Assembly: GCA_040776905.1 (NCBI GenBank)
Contig: JAXGZQ010000001.1
Span: 1,054,001-1,118,000, forward strand
DNA: 64,000 bases
DNA from: SLHU01 sp009929975
GTDB taxonomy: Bacteria; Bacillota; Clostridia; Saccharofermentanales; UBA5734
Direction: 5' to 3'
The position numbers and the translations under genes were made by a program. Shown here one piece after another: positions 43,346 through 52,037 of this stretch (its first letter is position 1; every line of letters starts with the position of its first letter). The notes below the pieces were generated by a model. That model ran no database searches and was not told the origin of the DNA. It saw only the letters and a list, made by a program, of their open reading frames with translations.

Positions 43346-44419
43346 TCAACCCGCGATATCAGGCTCCGGTGGGAACCAGTCCGTCGTCTTGTTGGCGATT
43401 TTAACCAGCGTCAGCATGACCGGAACCTCAACCAGAACTCCAACAATCGTGGCCAGAGCGACGGGAGAAGTCGGGCCGAATAAAGCAATCGCGACAGCAA
43501 CCGCCAGTTCGAAGAAATTGGACGCGCCGATCATACCGGCCGGTGCCGCAATACAATGGTAGAGTTTCAGTTTACGTGATATCACATAGGCAATGAAAAA
43601 TATCAGGAAGGTCTGAATCGTCAGGGGTATCGCGATCAGCAGGATATGCAGTGGATTGTTCAGGATCACATCACCCTGGAAAGAGAAGATGATCACCAGT
43701 GTCAGCAGCAGTCCGCCGATCGTAATGTGATTGAACTTGGTGATAAAACTATGGTTGAAATAATCCAGCCCCTTGCGCTTGATCACCTGTACCCGGGTCA
43801 ATACGCCACCGGCCAGAGGAATGACAACGAACAAAACAACCGAAAGAATCAAGGTCTCCCAGGGAATCGTAAATCCGCTGATCCCCAACAGCAGAGCAAC
43901 AATCGGGGTGAACGCGACGAGGATGATCAGATCATTGGTCGCGACCTGAACCACCGTGTAGGCGGCATTTCCCTTGGTCAGATAACTCCAGACAAAAACC
44001 ATCGCGGTACAGGGCGCCGCGCCCAGCAGCACCGCTCCGGCCAGATAACTCTGGGCCAGATCGGCGGAGATGAACGACTTAAAGACCACATAGAAGAAAA
44101 ACCAGGCGATACCGAACATGGTGAATGGCTTGATCAGCCAGTTGACGACCCAGGTGACATAAAGTCCCTTAGGATTCCTGCCAACAAATTTGACACTGGC
44201 AAAATCAACTTTCATCATCATCGGGTAAATCATCAGCCAGATCAGGATGGCGATCGGGATTGAAACCTCAGCGTAGGTGAACTGCCCGAGAAAATTCGGA
44301 ACCGCCGGCAAAAAGCGGCCAATCAGCACGCCGGCCGCCATGCACAGCAGGACCCACAGGGACAAGTATTTTTCAAAGAAGCTGATGCCGGTGGCTGGTT
44401 TTCGTGTCTTATCCATCAT
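43346..44419 (-). CDS. acr3: arsenite efflux permease ACR3
   Basis: A 357-residue, ten-helix transporter of the ACR3/BASS family. Conserved blocks: SLWVLLCMAAGVLIGRFLP, VWSYLTKGNAAYTVVQVATND, the essential cysteine in LLGAAPCTAMVFVW and GASNFFELAVAVAIALFG (quoted in part). It expels As(OH)3/antimonite. A GGAG ribosome site lies before the ATG. It follows the large permease gene by 17 bases on the same transcript and converges with arsM. Confidence 0.94.
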   Translation of the reverse strand: MMDKTRKPATGISFFEKYLSLWVLLCMAAGVLIGRFLPAVPNFLGQFTYAEVSIPIAILIWLMIYPMMMKVDFASVKFVGRNPKGLYVTWVVNWLIKPFTMFGIAWFFFYVVFKSFISADLAQSYLAGAVLLGAAPCTAMVFVWSYLTKGNAAYTVVQVATNDLIILVAFTPIVALLLGISGFTIPWETLILSVVLFVVIPLAGGVLTRVQVIKRKGLDYFNHSFITKFNHITIGGLLLTLVIIFSFQGDVILNNPLHILLIAIPLTIQTFLIFFIAYVISRKLKLYHCIAAPAGMIGASNFFELAVAVAIALFGPTSPVALATIVGVLVEVPVMLTLVKIANKTTDWFPPEPDIAG

Positions 44420-44436
44420 TGTTTTCTCCTAAAAGC

Positions 44437-45483
44437 TTAGATGAACCAGGTACCAAAGGCGTTGAATGTGTATCCGATGATCAGGATGCCGACAGCGACA
44501 ATGCCGGTAAAAACGACCAGCAGCTTCGTTTTCACGACTTTCTTCAGCAGAATCAAAGAGGGTAATGACAGCGCCGTCACCGCCATCATGAACGCCAGCA
44601 CCGTTCCGATGCCGACTCCTTTTGTGACCAGCGCTTCCGCGATCGGCAGCGTGCCGAAGATATCCGCATACATCGGCATACCCACCACGGTCGCGATTAA
44701 TACTGAGAAAATGTTGTCTTTTCCCAGAATCGCGGCAATGATGTTTTCCGGGATCCAGTTGTGAATCGCCGCGCCGATCCCGACACCAATCAGAACATAC
44801 AGCCAGACTTTATGGATAATATCTCTGACCTGGTCCCTGGCGAAACGAAGGCGGTCCCTGCGCGTCATGGCGGGGACATCGGCTTCAACGAGATTGCTGG
44901 TATAGACAAATGACTCGACATATTTTTCGAGTCTCAGTCGGCTGATCATTGATCCTCCGATGACCGCCAGAATCAAACCGACGACGACATAGGCAATCGC
45001 GATTCGCCAGTTGAAGATACTGGCCAGCAGCAGGACGGAAGCCAGGTCAACCAGCGGTGAGGAAATCAGAAACGAGAATGTCACGCCAATCGGCAGTCCG
45101 GCACTGGTAAAGCCGATAAATAAGGGGATCGACGAGCAGGAACAAAAGGGTGTGATCGTCCCCAACAGAGCCCCGAGAATATTCGCGCCGATCCCCTTGA
45201 AGCGACCAAGAATCTGCCGGGTACGCTCCGGCGGGAAAAAGCTCTGAATGTAGGAAATGGTGAAGATCAAAACCGATAGCAAGATGAAGATCTTGATCGT
45301 ATCGTAAATAAAAAAATGAACGCTGCCGCCGATCCGTTCAGATGACGTCATTTCAGTCTGGCCGGCCATGGGGACCGGCAAGCCGAAAACTTTTTCAACG
45401 AGACGCTCAACCAGGTCGTACAGCCAGGTCATTTTGAGCATCTGGTCGTTCAGCCAGCTGAACATTGATGTAATGAACTGCAT
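44437..45483 (-). CDS. permease of the YraQ/ArsP family
   Basis: A 348-residue membrane protein. The hallmark TPFCSCSSIPLFIGFTSAGLPIG with the CxC pair lies in the first half; GMPMYADIFGTLPIAEAL and MAVTALSLPSLILLKKVV in the second. Homologues called ArsP export trivalent methyl- or aryl-arsenicals. Here it shares a promoter with ACR3, next to ArsM that would produce such methylarsenicals, which supports that role as inference. An amphipathic N-terminal helix precedes the first membrane span. Confidence 0.88.
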   Translation of the reverse strand: MQFITSMFSWLNDQMLKMTWLYDLVERLVEKVFGLPVPMAGQTEMTSSERIGGSVHFFIYDTIKIFILLSVLIFTISYIQSFFPPERTRQILGRFKGIGANILGALLGTITPFCSCSSIPLFIGFTSAGLPIGVTFSFLISSPLVDLASVLLLASIFNWRIAIAYVVVGLILAVIGGSMISRLRLEKYVESFVYTSNLVEADVPAMTRRDRLRFARDQVRDIIHKVWLYVLIGVGIGAAIHNWIPENIIAAILGKDNIFSVLIATVVGMPMYADIFGTLPIAEALVTKGVGIGTVLAFMMAVTALSLPSLILLKKVVKTKLLVVFTGIVAVGILIIGYTFNAFGTWFI

Positions 45484-45565
45484 CTACCTTGACTCCTCAC
45501 CGATGTCATCGCTCATGTCAGCCATTGACGCGTTTTTGCTGATGCCATCATTTATAAACATCGAA

Positions 45566-45607
45566 ACATATCTATGTCATTCTAGCCTTGATATAGATGT
45601 TTGTCAA
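45566..45607 (-). promoter_or_regulatory. promoter and operator-like dyads of the permease-acr3 operon
   Basis: On the minus strand TTGACA (45607-45602), 17 bases, TAGAAT (45584-45579). The spacer contains ATCTATATCAAG and, just downstream of the -10, ACATAGATATGT, a near-perfect palindrome (45566-45577). ArsR-type repressors use such ATA-rich dyads within promoters. No arsR gene is seen in the window, so the binding protein may be PadR or one encoded elsewhere. Confidence 0.65.
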
Positions 45608-45717
45608 TGTATCAGTCGGAATCGCCTCCTGTTGCATGACAGGTGAAAAAACGGGCAAAGAGCATTAGAATGGAGGTACGCGAACGATTGGCCTGCGCTG
45701 AAGCGAAAGGAGCTGGC

Positions 45718-46986
45718 ATGGATAACAAGTCATCTGTTTATCGGGAACCCGCGAAGGACATCGCTGTTTATGGCGAGTATGATGTCGTCGTGATCGGCGG
45801 CGGCACCGCCGGATTAACCGCGGCCATCGCGGCCGGCCGGAACGGCGCGAAAACCCTGATCATCGAACGATTCCCTTATTTCGGCGGCACGGCGACGGCC
45901 TCACTGATGGCCAATATTGTCGGTTTTCGCAATCAGGTGGAACCGAATGCCATCCAGACCACCAAAGGCATCGGCGAAGAACTCATTCTTGAACTGCTTA
46001 AAATAGGCGGTGCCGTGCAGTCGCGCAACGCATATGCGGCCAAACCCCGTTCAGATCAGAAAGGTGATTTATCTTACTGTTACTGCATCGATACCGAAAA
46101 ATTCAAATATCTGACGCTGAAAATGGTCAAAGAGGCTGGCGTCCATATCCTCTTCCATACCTATTTCTGTGATGTCATCATGGAAGGAAGTACACTGACC
46201 GGCGTCATCGTTGAAAATAAATCCGGCCGCCAGGCCATCTATGGCAACGTGATCATCGACGCGAGCGGCGATGGTGATGTGGCGTATCGGGCCGGCGTCC
46301 CCTACTGGCAGACAAAAAAGGATGAGGCAAGCCGTCTCAACGACTGCCTGATGTATAAAATCAGTGGATTCGATCCGGAGACGAAAGCCAATGGTAATCT
46401 GATCAATGATACGATGGTCCTCTGGGGACCCTCACCGGGTCCGACCAACGCGGCCGATGCCGATGAACTGACACAAGAGGAAATCAAGGTCAGGCTGGCC
46501 GTCTATGATGATCTGAATGAAAAGAGAAAGGAAAATCCGGATCTGGCCAATGCCACAATCATCGACACCGGCTCGCTGATCGGCATCCGGCAGACACGGT
46601 TCTTTGAAGGTGAATACCAACTGAAAGGCGATGATGTGCTCGAAGGCCGCACCTTTGCTGATTCCATCGCCATGGCCGCCAATCCGGTCATCCACTATTA
46701 CGGCTACCGGCGCTTTCTCGAACACGAAGGCTATGACATTCCCTATCGCTGCCTCGTTCCACGCGTGGTGGATCATTTACTGGTGGTCGGCCGGAGTATG
46801 TCCTCCGATCAGATCGCTTATGAATCCTGGCGGGCGATGGCTCATATTCTGGCCATCGGCGAGGCGGCTGGCACCGCCGCCGCGCTCAGCGTCAGCCAGC
46901 AGGTGGCACCCCGTCAGGTCGATGTCCGCGCGGTTCAGGCACAGCTGATCCGGCAGGGAGCTGAAATCGGTCAGAGCCGCTCCTGA
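45718..46986 (+). CDS. FAD-dependent oxidoreductase (FAD_oxidored family)
   Basis: A 422-residue flavoprotein. GEYDVVVIGGGTAGLTAAIAAGRNG is the dinucleotide motif (quoted in part), GGTATASLMANIVGF follows, and VIIDASGDGDVAYRAGVP is the second FAD-contact strand; the C-terminal MAHILAIGEAAGTAAALSV closes the FAD site. Enzymes of this group (fumarate-reductase-like, PF12831) oxidise or reduce unknown compounds and are common in carbohydrate loci. ATG 45718 has AAAGGAG. Its 3' end overlaps the convergent HAD gene by 16 bases. Confidence 0.88.
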   Translation: MDNKSSVYREPAKDIAVYGEYDVVVIGGGTAGLTAAIAAGRNGAKTLIIERFPYFGGTATASLMANIVGFRNQVEPNAIQTTKGIGEELILELLKIGGAVQSRNAYAAKPRSDQKGDLSYCYCIDTEKFKYLTLKMVKEAGVHILFHTYFCDVIMEGSTLTGVIVENKSGRQAIYGNVIIDASGDGDVAYRAGVPYWQTKKDEASRLNDCLMYKISGFDPETKANGNLINDTMVLWGPSPGPTNAADADELTQEEIKVRLAVYDDLNEKRKENPDLANATIIDTGSLIGIRQTRFFEGEYQLKGDDVLEGRTFADSIAMAANPVIHYYGYRRFLEHEGYDIPYRCLVPRVVDHLLVVGRSMSSDQIAYESWRAMAHILAIGEAAGTAAALSVSQQVAPRQVDVRAVQAQLIRQGAEIGQSRS

Positions 46987-47759
46987 TTCGTTTTCCCACT
47001 CAGGAGATTCGCTTCCAGCCATCGGGCTACGCCATCATTGTCATTACTCCCGCAGATCTCATCGGCAGCCGCCTTGACTTCGTCCAGCGCGTTGGCCACC
47101 GCGACACCGATGCCACATCGACGGACCATCCCGACATCATTGAAATTATCGCCGAACGCCACGGTCTCGTTCAGGCTGCAGTGAAAATAATCTGCCAACC
47201 TGGCAACCGCGGCATGCTTGGTCGCGTCAACGTGCATGATCAATCCCAGCTCCTCATTCATCTCAAGATAGAGATCCTCCGGCAGGCAGCGGGTATATCG
47301 GTCCATTGCCTCCATCGATGAAACATTAATGATGATTTTCTCCGCCGGCAGATCCGGCAGATCGGTAAAATCCGTCTTCCGTTGCTGGATTCCATTCCAC
47401 AAACTGGTCACATCAAAATTGGCATAGAGAATATCATTGACCTCGACCGATAGCCGGACCTCCGGATAATCCCTGGCAATGGACAGCAGGATATCATTTT
47501 TAATTTCAGACGCGATGCCACAGTGATGGAGCATCTGTTCATCAACATAGATGACCGCACCATTATGCGCGATCACCGCGTTGGCCTGTATCAAATCGAA
47601 ATACGGCATAACGGTCCGCTTTGGTCGTGCTGTCGCGAAGACAACCTTGAACCCACGGGCCTGGCATCGTCTGAGAATCCGGATGGTCTCCTCTGACAGC
47701 GTTTTATCAGACCTCAGCAGCGTACAGTCGAGGTCGGTCACGATCATCTGAATGGACAT
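46971..47759 (-). CDS. HAD-superfamily phosphatase, Cof type
   Basis: A 262-residue class IIB HAD hydrolase. Motif I is VTDLDCTLLRSDKTLS (DxD), followed by LRRCQARGFKVVFATARPK and, near the end, VAFGDNFNDVGMVRRCGIGVAVANA, motif IV. Cof-type enzymes dephosphorylate sugar phosphates, FMN or cofactor intermediates. It may belong to one leftward operon with the small lipoprotein and PnuC (gaps of 45 and 54 bases); with PnuC a nicotinamide or vitamin phosphatase is conceivable, not shown. Confidence 0.9.
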   Translation of the reverse strand: MSIQMIVTDLDCTLLRSDKTLSEETIRILRRCQARGFKVVFATARPKRTVMPYFDLIQANAVIAHNGAVIYVDEQMLHHCGIASEIKNDILLSIARDYPEVRLSVEVNDILYANFDVTSLWNGIQQRKTDFTDLPDLPAEKIIINVSSMEAMDRYTRCLPEDLYLEMNEELGLIMHVDATKHAAVARLADYFHCSLNETVAFGDNFNDVGMVRRCGIGVAVANALDEVKAAADEICGSNDNDGVARWLEANLLSGKTNQERL

Positions 47760-47804
47760 CGTCGATTGGCCTTCCTTATCATCGCCGGGTCACGACAACC
47801 AGAC

Positions 47805-48104
47805 TCATTCTTTGTGGCTCTTTTTACGGAACAGGGCCAATCCGCCAAATCCGCTGATCACCGCCATATAATAACCGAAGTCATACCACCAGCCGCTGTT
47901 ATAGATCTCATAGATCCGGATGTTGCGGTTGAACAGGCTGATGATCATAGAGATCGGAGCCACCCAGCCGTGCCAGATACCCCAGAAGAACCCGGCCGTG
48001 TTTTCCGCGTCCGCTTTGCCGTCTCCGGGGACACATCCACTGACAAGCAGCACCACCAGCATCAGCAGGCCGATCAGGATCATTCGCTTCTTCATGTGTT
48101 TCAT
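47805..48104 (-). CDS. small membrane-associated lipoprotein-like protein
   Basis: A 99-residue protein with an N-terminal hydrophobic stretch ending LLVSGC, probable lipobox, then GFFWGIWHGWVAPISMIISLFN and WYDFGYYMAVISGFGGLALF, two further hydrophobic segments. The family is widespread in bacteria with conserved GxWHG and FxxG motifs but has no known function. ATG 48104 has GGGGGTG upstream. Between PnuC and HAD genes on the same strand. Confidence 0.72.
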   Translation of the reverse strand: MKHMKKRMILIGLLMLVVLLVSGCVPGDGKADAENTAGFFWGIWHGWVAPISMIISLFNRNIRIYEIYNSGWWYDFGYYMAVISGFGGLALFRKKSHKE

Positions 48105-48158
48105 GTTGTGTCACCCCCGCTTAGTGTATATCCGCAGGCTTAACTGATCAAGGCGCAC

Positions 48159-48857
48159 TTATCGCGCCTGATACAGCTTTTGCCTTTTCCCCATGCGGAT
48201 CCAATTCACATAACCATATAAATCATTGATCAGGAACATGACAAAACAGGCGATCATCGGCAGATACGAGCGATCATCCATCGCCGCCAGGATCCAAAGA
48301 ATAATCAGAACCAGATCATTCGCGGCATAAGCCAGAGCATATTTCGGGCTGCGAAACAGCATCAGACAGGACGCGAGAAAACTGGTCGTGATCGAAATGG
48401 TACTGATCAGCAGATTGGACGTACCAAAAGCGTCAAGAATAAAGTAGAACACGGTTGTGACTACAGTCGACCCGATGATCAGCCAGACGATCTGCTGCCG
48501 GTTCATCTGATGGACCTTGACTTCCGTCGTACCGGCATATGGATGGCGCAGCCAGGTGATGATGGACAGCGCGGCGATCGGTGCGGTCATGCCCAGATAG
48601 GTGATCATTTCTCCGTAATAGCGAAATCTCAAGGAGATCATGGCATAAAGGACACTGAAGAGCACGGTCAGGATCTGGCCCCAGACATCACCCTTGGCCA
48701 GAAAAATAAGTGCGGTCACACCAACCAGAGAGGCGATCAGTGTGAGTACGAAGAAACCGCCCGATATCATAAAGGAAGCAATTATCGTTACGACCGACAA
48801 AGTCCAGAGGAACCACTCTGGTTTCGTCAGCTTCTTAAACGGATTATGCAGGATCAC
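48159..48857 (-). CDS. pnuC: nicotinamide riboside transporter PnuC-like
   Basis: A 232-residue, about seven-helix membrane protein of the PnuC family. Blocks: NPFKKLTKPEWFLW, ISGGFFVLTLIASLVGVTALIF, RYYGEMITYLGMTAPIA and SPKYALAYAANDLVLIILWILA (quoted in part). GTG 48857 with GGAGG is preferred; the longer frame to 48893 adds no family sequence. It imports nicotinamide riboside or a related vitamin. No NAD-II or other riboswitch motif was seen upstream. Confidence 0.88.
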   Translation of the reverse strand: MILHNPFKKLTKPEWFLWTLSVVTIIASFMISGGFFVLTLIASLVGVTALIFLAKGDVWGQILTVLFSVLYAMISLRFRYYGEMITYLGMTAPIAALSIITWLRHPYAGTTEVKVHQMNRQQIVWLIIGSTVVTTVFYFILDAFGTSNLLISTISITTSFLASCLMLFRSPKYALAYAANDLVLIILWILAAMDDRSYLPMIACFVMFLINDLYGYVNWIRMGKRQKLYQAR

Positions 48858-49018
48858 ATCGGCCTCCAAAAAAATAAGCACCCGCCTCCACATCTGCTAA
48901 GACCTGACGATGTGGAACGGATGCCTGATGCATCGCTTTGCCCGGTGGCAACCAATAAATCAGCTCAATGATAAGAGAATCGATCGATTATTTCAAGTCG
49001 CGAATGACTGGCAGTCGA

Positions 49019-49936
49019 TTAAAACCATTTGTTTTTCTTAAATACCAGGATCGTCAAGACCACAATCATGATACTGAGAGCAATCACCAGCGGATAACTC
49101 CAGCTCCACTGATATTCCGGCATGGGCAGATTCATGCCATACCAGCCGACCAGCAGGGTCAGCGGCAGGAAGATCACGGTGACAACCGTAAATAAGCGCA
49201 TGATGCTGTTGAGGCTGATGTCAGTCTCGGCTTCATAGGACTCCCGTACCTGGGTCACGTATTCACGTAAGACCAAGATATTGCTCAGCAGCCGGTCAAT
49301 GCGCCGGATATACAAGGTCATCACCCGCATATGATCATCATCGACCAACCCGTATCGGGTTTCCTGAATTTCATCCAGTACATTCTGCAGTTGTTCATAG
49401 TATCGCTTGAAAACCAGTAATTTTTTCCGGAGGACTAGAATACGACCCGGCCCAAGATTTTTCCGCACCATAAGAAAATCATTTTCCAGCGCGGCGATAT
49501 CGTCCTCAATCCGTTCATGGTACTGGATATGGCCGGCAATCGCCTTCTCCATAAACTGCAGGAACAAGCCGCTGATGCTGACCGGAGCTTCAGATGGCAG
49601 TGGGATCAGATCACGGACAACGGTTTCCACCTGACCGGAATTTTCACACATGATCATCAGCCGGTTTTTCCCGGCACACAGACAATATTTGGCACCGGCT
49701 TCATTGGTCTTGTCATTGTTGAGGAACCAGATACCGATATAGTCTGTTTTGTCATGATGTTCAAATGTGAACGCCTGCCTGCGCAGACACTCCTCGACAC
49801 TAGCCATATCCAGATAAAACGCGCTGGCAGCTGAACCGGCATCCTCCAGACTGATGACGGATACAGGAAAATTGTCCAGCGCGCAGCGGTCCGGTGAGAC
49901 GCGTTCCCATGTTCCATGAGTCAGCACATAGTACAT
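49019..49936 (-). CDS. corA: CorA-family divalent metal cation transporter
   Basis: A 305-residue Mg/Co channel subunit. A soluble N-terminal funnel is followed by two C-terminal helices; the selectivity motif YGMNLP lies near residue 266 and the last residues are basic (FKKNKWF). ATG 49936 has GGTGA before it; the longer frame to 50080 runs through the end of the regulator gene. The MerR-type gene upstream ends 40 bases earlier, so the regulator and channel are probably in one operon. Confidence 0.9.
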   Translation of the reverse strand: MYYVLTHGTWERVSPDRCALDNFPVSVISLEDAGSAASAFYLDMASVEECLRRQAFTFEHHDKTDYIGIWFLNNDKTNEAGAKYCLCAGKNRLMIMCENSGQVETVVRDLIPLPSEAPVSISGLFLQFMEKAIAGHIQYHERIEDDIAALENDFLMVRKNLGPGRILVLRKKLLVFKRYYEQLQNVLDEIQETRYGLVDDDHMRVMTLYIRRIDRLLSNILVLREYVTQVRESYEAETDISLNSIMRLFTVVTVIFLPLTLLVGWYGMNLPMPEYQWSWSYPLVIALSIMIVVLTILVFKKNKWF

Positions 49937-49976
49937 TCTGATCACCCGCTCCTGTACGGTCCTGGCGACGGCCTGG

Positions 49977-50717
49977 CTACGACCGCCGATCCGCGAAAAC
50001 AGCCATGGCCTCCCGCATGAACAACGCGAGTCCGTCCCCGAATTTGTCGATGTTTCTGGTAAACCGTTCATCGTCAACATACATCTGGCCGAGGCCGCGG
50101 AACGCCTCCGGCGAGTAGTGTCCCATGGTATTCAGCAGAGCGTACCATTCCCCAATGCCTGCCTGGGCTTCATCTGATGCCGGATCAAGATGGCGCAGCC
50201 CGGCCAGCCGGGCATAGACCGCGTTAATTCGATCCGCAAAGTCGCGTTGTCCTTCTTTTTGCATCGAGTCAATCCTTTGATTCGCGGCATCAACCGTCTG
50301 GTCACCCCAGCGTTCGCGTGCTTCAGCTTCATGAGGATTGTGGCTGAAATCAAAGCCCTGAAACTTTTCCTCATTGGTCATGTTAATTTCTCCTTGTGTG
50401 TATCTGATGGTTTTTTCTACAGTTTTGATCATCTGGTTGAGCTGCCGCCGTCTGTCAATCAGACTCTGCCGGTGCCTCTTAAGCGCAGCGGTCCGATTAT
50501 AGGCGGGATCATGGATGATTGTTCTGATCTGATCAAGTGGGAATCCCATCTCACGGAAGAGCAGAATTTGTTGTAGGGTGTCAATTGCCTCATTGTTGTA
50601 AATTCTGTAACCAGATGCCGTCGCAGCACTTGGCCGCAGCAAACCGATTTCATCATAGTAATGCAGGGTACGCACACTGATGCCCACCAGATCGGCAACC
50701 TCTTTAACTTTCATCAC
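49977..50717 (-). CDS. MerR-family regulator with TipAS-like domain
   Basis: A 246-residue regulator. N-terminal winged helix MKVKEVADLVGISVRTLHYYDEIGLLRPS, with ASGYRIY; a coiled-coil HRQSLIDRRRQLNQMIKTVEKTI; then a TipAS-type ligand domain around residues 125-245 (EKFQGFDFSHNPHEAEARERWG, quoted in part). TipA proteins sense thiopeptide-type antibiotics; other inducers are possible. The short spacing to corA is unusual for such regulators. Confidence 0.9.
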   Translation of the reverse strand: MMKVKEVADLVGISVRTLHYYDEIGLLRPSAATASGYRIYNNEAIDTLQQILLFREMGFPLDQIRTIIHDPAYNRTAALKRHRQSLIDRRRQLNQMIKTVEKTIRYTQGEINMTNEEKFQGFDFSHNPHEAEARERWGDQTVDAANQRIDSMQKEGQRDFADRINAVYARLAGLRHLDPASDEAQAGIGEWYALLNTMGHYSPEAFRGLGQMYVDDERFTRNIDKFGDGLALFMREAMAVFADRRS

Positions 50718-50787
50718 GCCTGTCTCCTTTCCGTTACGATTCTAAAGTATAACGCAACGTCAGAGTCAAGCGCTGATTCAGTATTTA

Positions 50788-51831
50788 TCAGTGCAGCGAT
50801 TCATACAGAGTCTGCAGCAAAGTCCGTGTCTCATCGGCACCGTGCTCCCAGTACATGATCCCGAGCAGTCCCTCATCTTTGAGAAAGCGGGCTTTGTGAC
50901 GCAGCGATTCCGGGTCGTCATAGGAGTAGAAATCTGAACCGTTGAACAGATAGGGGGCTTTGGCCTCGTCATCCCAGTAGCGGACAAAGCCGTTTTTATC
51001 AATATAATCCTGCACCAGCTGTGTGTACTGCGCGCCATGTCCGCCGGACGACGGCGCCATCTGGTACAAGCCATGATTTTCGTCCGGCACATTGGCCCAT
51101 TTACGGGCATAGAACGCGGCACCGATCACGATCTTCTCACGTGGCACGCCAGCCTGTTCATACAATCGGACCGACGCGGCCGTACTGATGCGGAACAGGT
51201 CACCGGTTCCGGTGTACAGGCTGGTGTGGTGGCCGGTCAACGTCTGGAAGCCGCCGCGCATATCATAAGTCATCAGCTGGACATAATCCAGGCACTCCTG
51301 CACCTGGTCCATTTCGGTCGCATCCACAAAATACTGGTCAGCACCGGCCGCGATACTCAGAATATAATGCCGGCCGTCCTCCTCACCCTGGTGGTCCAGC
51401 GCCGCACGCAGTTCACGGCACATCAGGGTAAAGGTCGTCTTGTCAGCCGGGCTGGCTCCGATACCGGCAACCGCTATACATGGATATTCCCAATCGATAT
51501 CCAGACCATCGAAACCGCCGGCCAGCATGGCCTCAACCGCCGTGCTGATAAAAATCTGCCGTGTCTGCGCGGTTGCCGCCGCCTCAGAGAATCCGCCGGC
51601 ACCCCATCCGCCGATGGACAGCACAATCTGCAGGGCCGGATTGGCCTGGCGAAGTGAGGGAAAAACATCCAGATGTTTCAAATGATCGGTCTGAACCCGG
51701 TGATCCCTGACCAGTCCGAACGCGACATTCAGATGGGTCAGGCGCCGGGCATCGTCAGCGGTCACACCGGGCAGATTCCGATCCATGGCATAGCCAGCCA
51801 GAATATAGTGATCATGATTCTTTGTGTTCAC
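50788..51831 (-). CDS. glycosyl hydrolase family 18 (chitinase-like)
   Basis: A 347-residue GH18 enzyme. The signature DGLDIDWEYP (residues about 107-116) carries the catalytic Glu; SIGGWGAGGFSEAAAT and MTYDMRGGFQ are other hallmark strands. No signal peptide is visible, so it would act in the cytoplasm or be released unconventionally. Substrate is chitin-type or N-glycan chitobiose. It is divergent from the GH3 gene at 52038. A good ribosome site GGAGGTATCACT precedes the ATG. Confidence 0.9.
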   Translation of the reverse strand: MNTKNHDHYILAGYAMDRNLPGVTADDARRLTHLNVAFGLVRDHRVQTDHLKHLDVFPSLRQANPALQIVLSIGGWGAGGFSEAAATAQTRQIFISTAVEAMLAGGFDGLDIDWEYPCIAVAGIGASPADKTTFTLMCRELRAALDHQGEEDGRHYILSIAAGADQYFVDATEMDQVQECLDYVQLMTYDMRGGFQTLTGHHTSLYTGTGDLFRISTAASVRLYEQAGVPREKIVIGAAFYARKWANVPDENHGLYQMAPSSGGHGAQYTQLVQDYIDKNGFVRYWDDEAKAPYLFNGSDFYSYDDPESLRHKARFLKDEGLLGIMYWEHGADETRTLLQTLYESLH

Positions 51832-51993
51832 AGTGATACCTCCTCCGTCGTTGAGCTGAAATCAGCGTGCTTGATCAGGGTCTGATCGTGTCGGCACCGG
51901 TCTTCGACTGGTACCGATCAAATCACGATGGTCTTTATATTTTTGATTATATCACTGTGTATTTTTTATGCCGGCCGCATCAGCGGATATCTG

Positions 51994-51999
51994 TATAAT
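51994..51999 (+). promoter_or_regulatory. candidate -10 box of the GH3 gene
   Basis: TATAAT 39 bases upstream of the GH3 start codon; no convincing -35. The rest of gap 51832-52037 is AT-rich and holds nothing else recognised. A weak ribosome site GGGGGAA lies 10 bases before 52038. Confidence 0.4.
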
Positions 52000-52037
52000 A
52001 GGATTAAGGACTCAGGCTGGCCGGGGGAACTGCTTCT

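Noticed and set aside
48858..49018. Possible NAD-type riboswitch before pnuC
   Set aside because: No recognisable conserved core; only AT-rich spacer.
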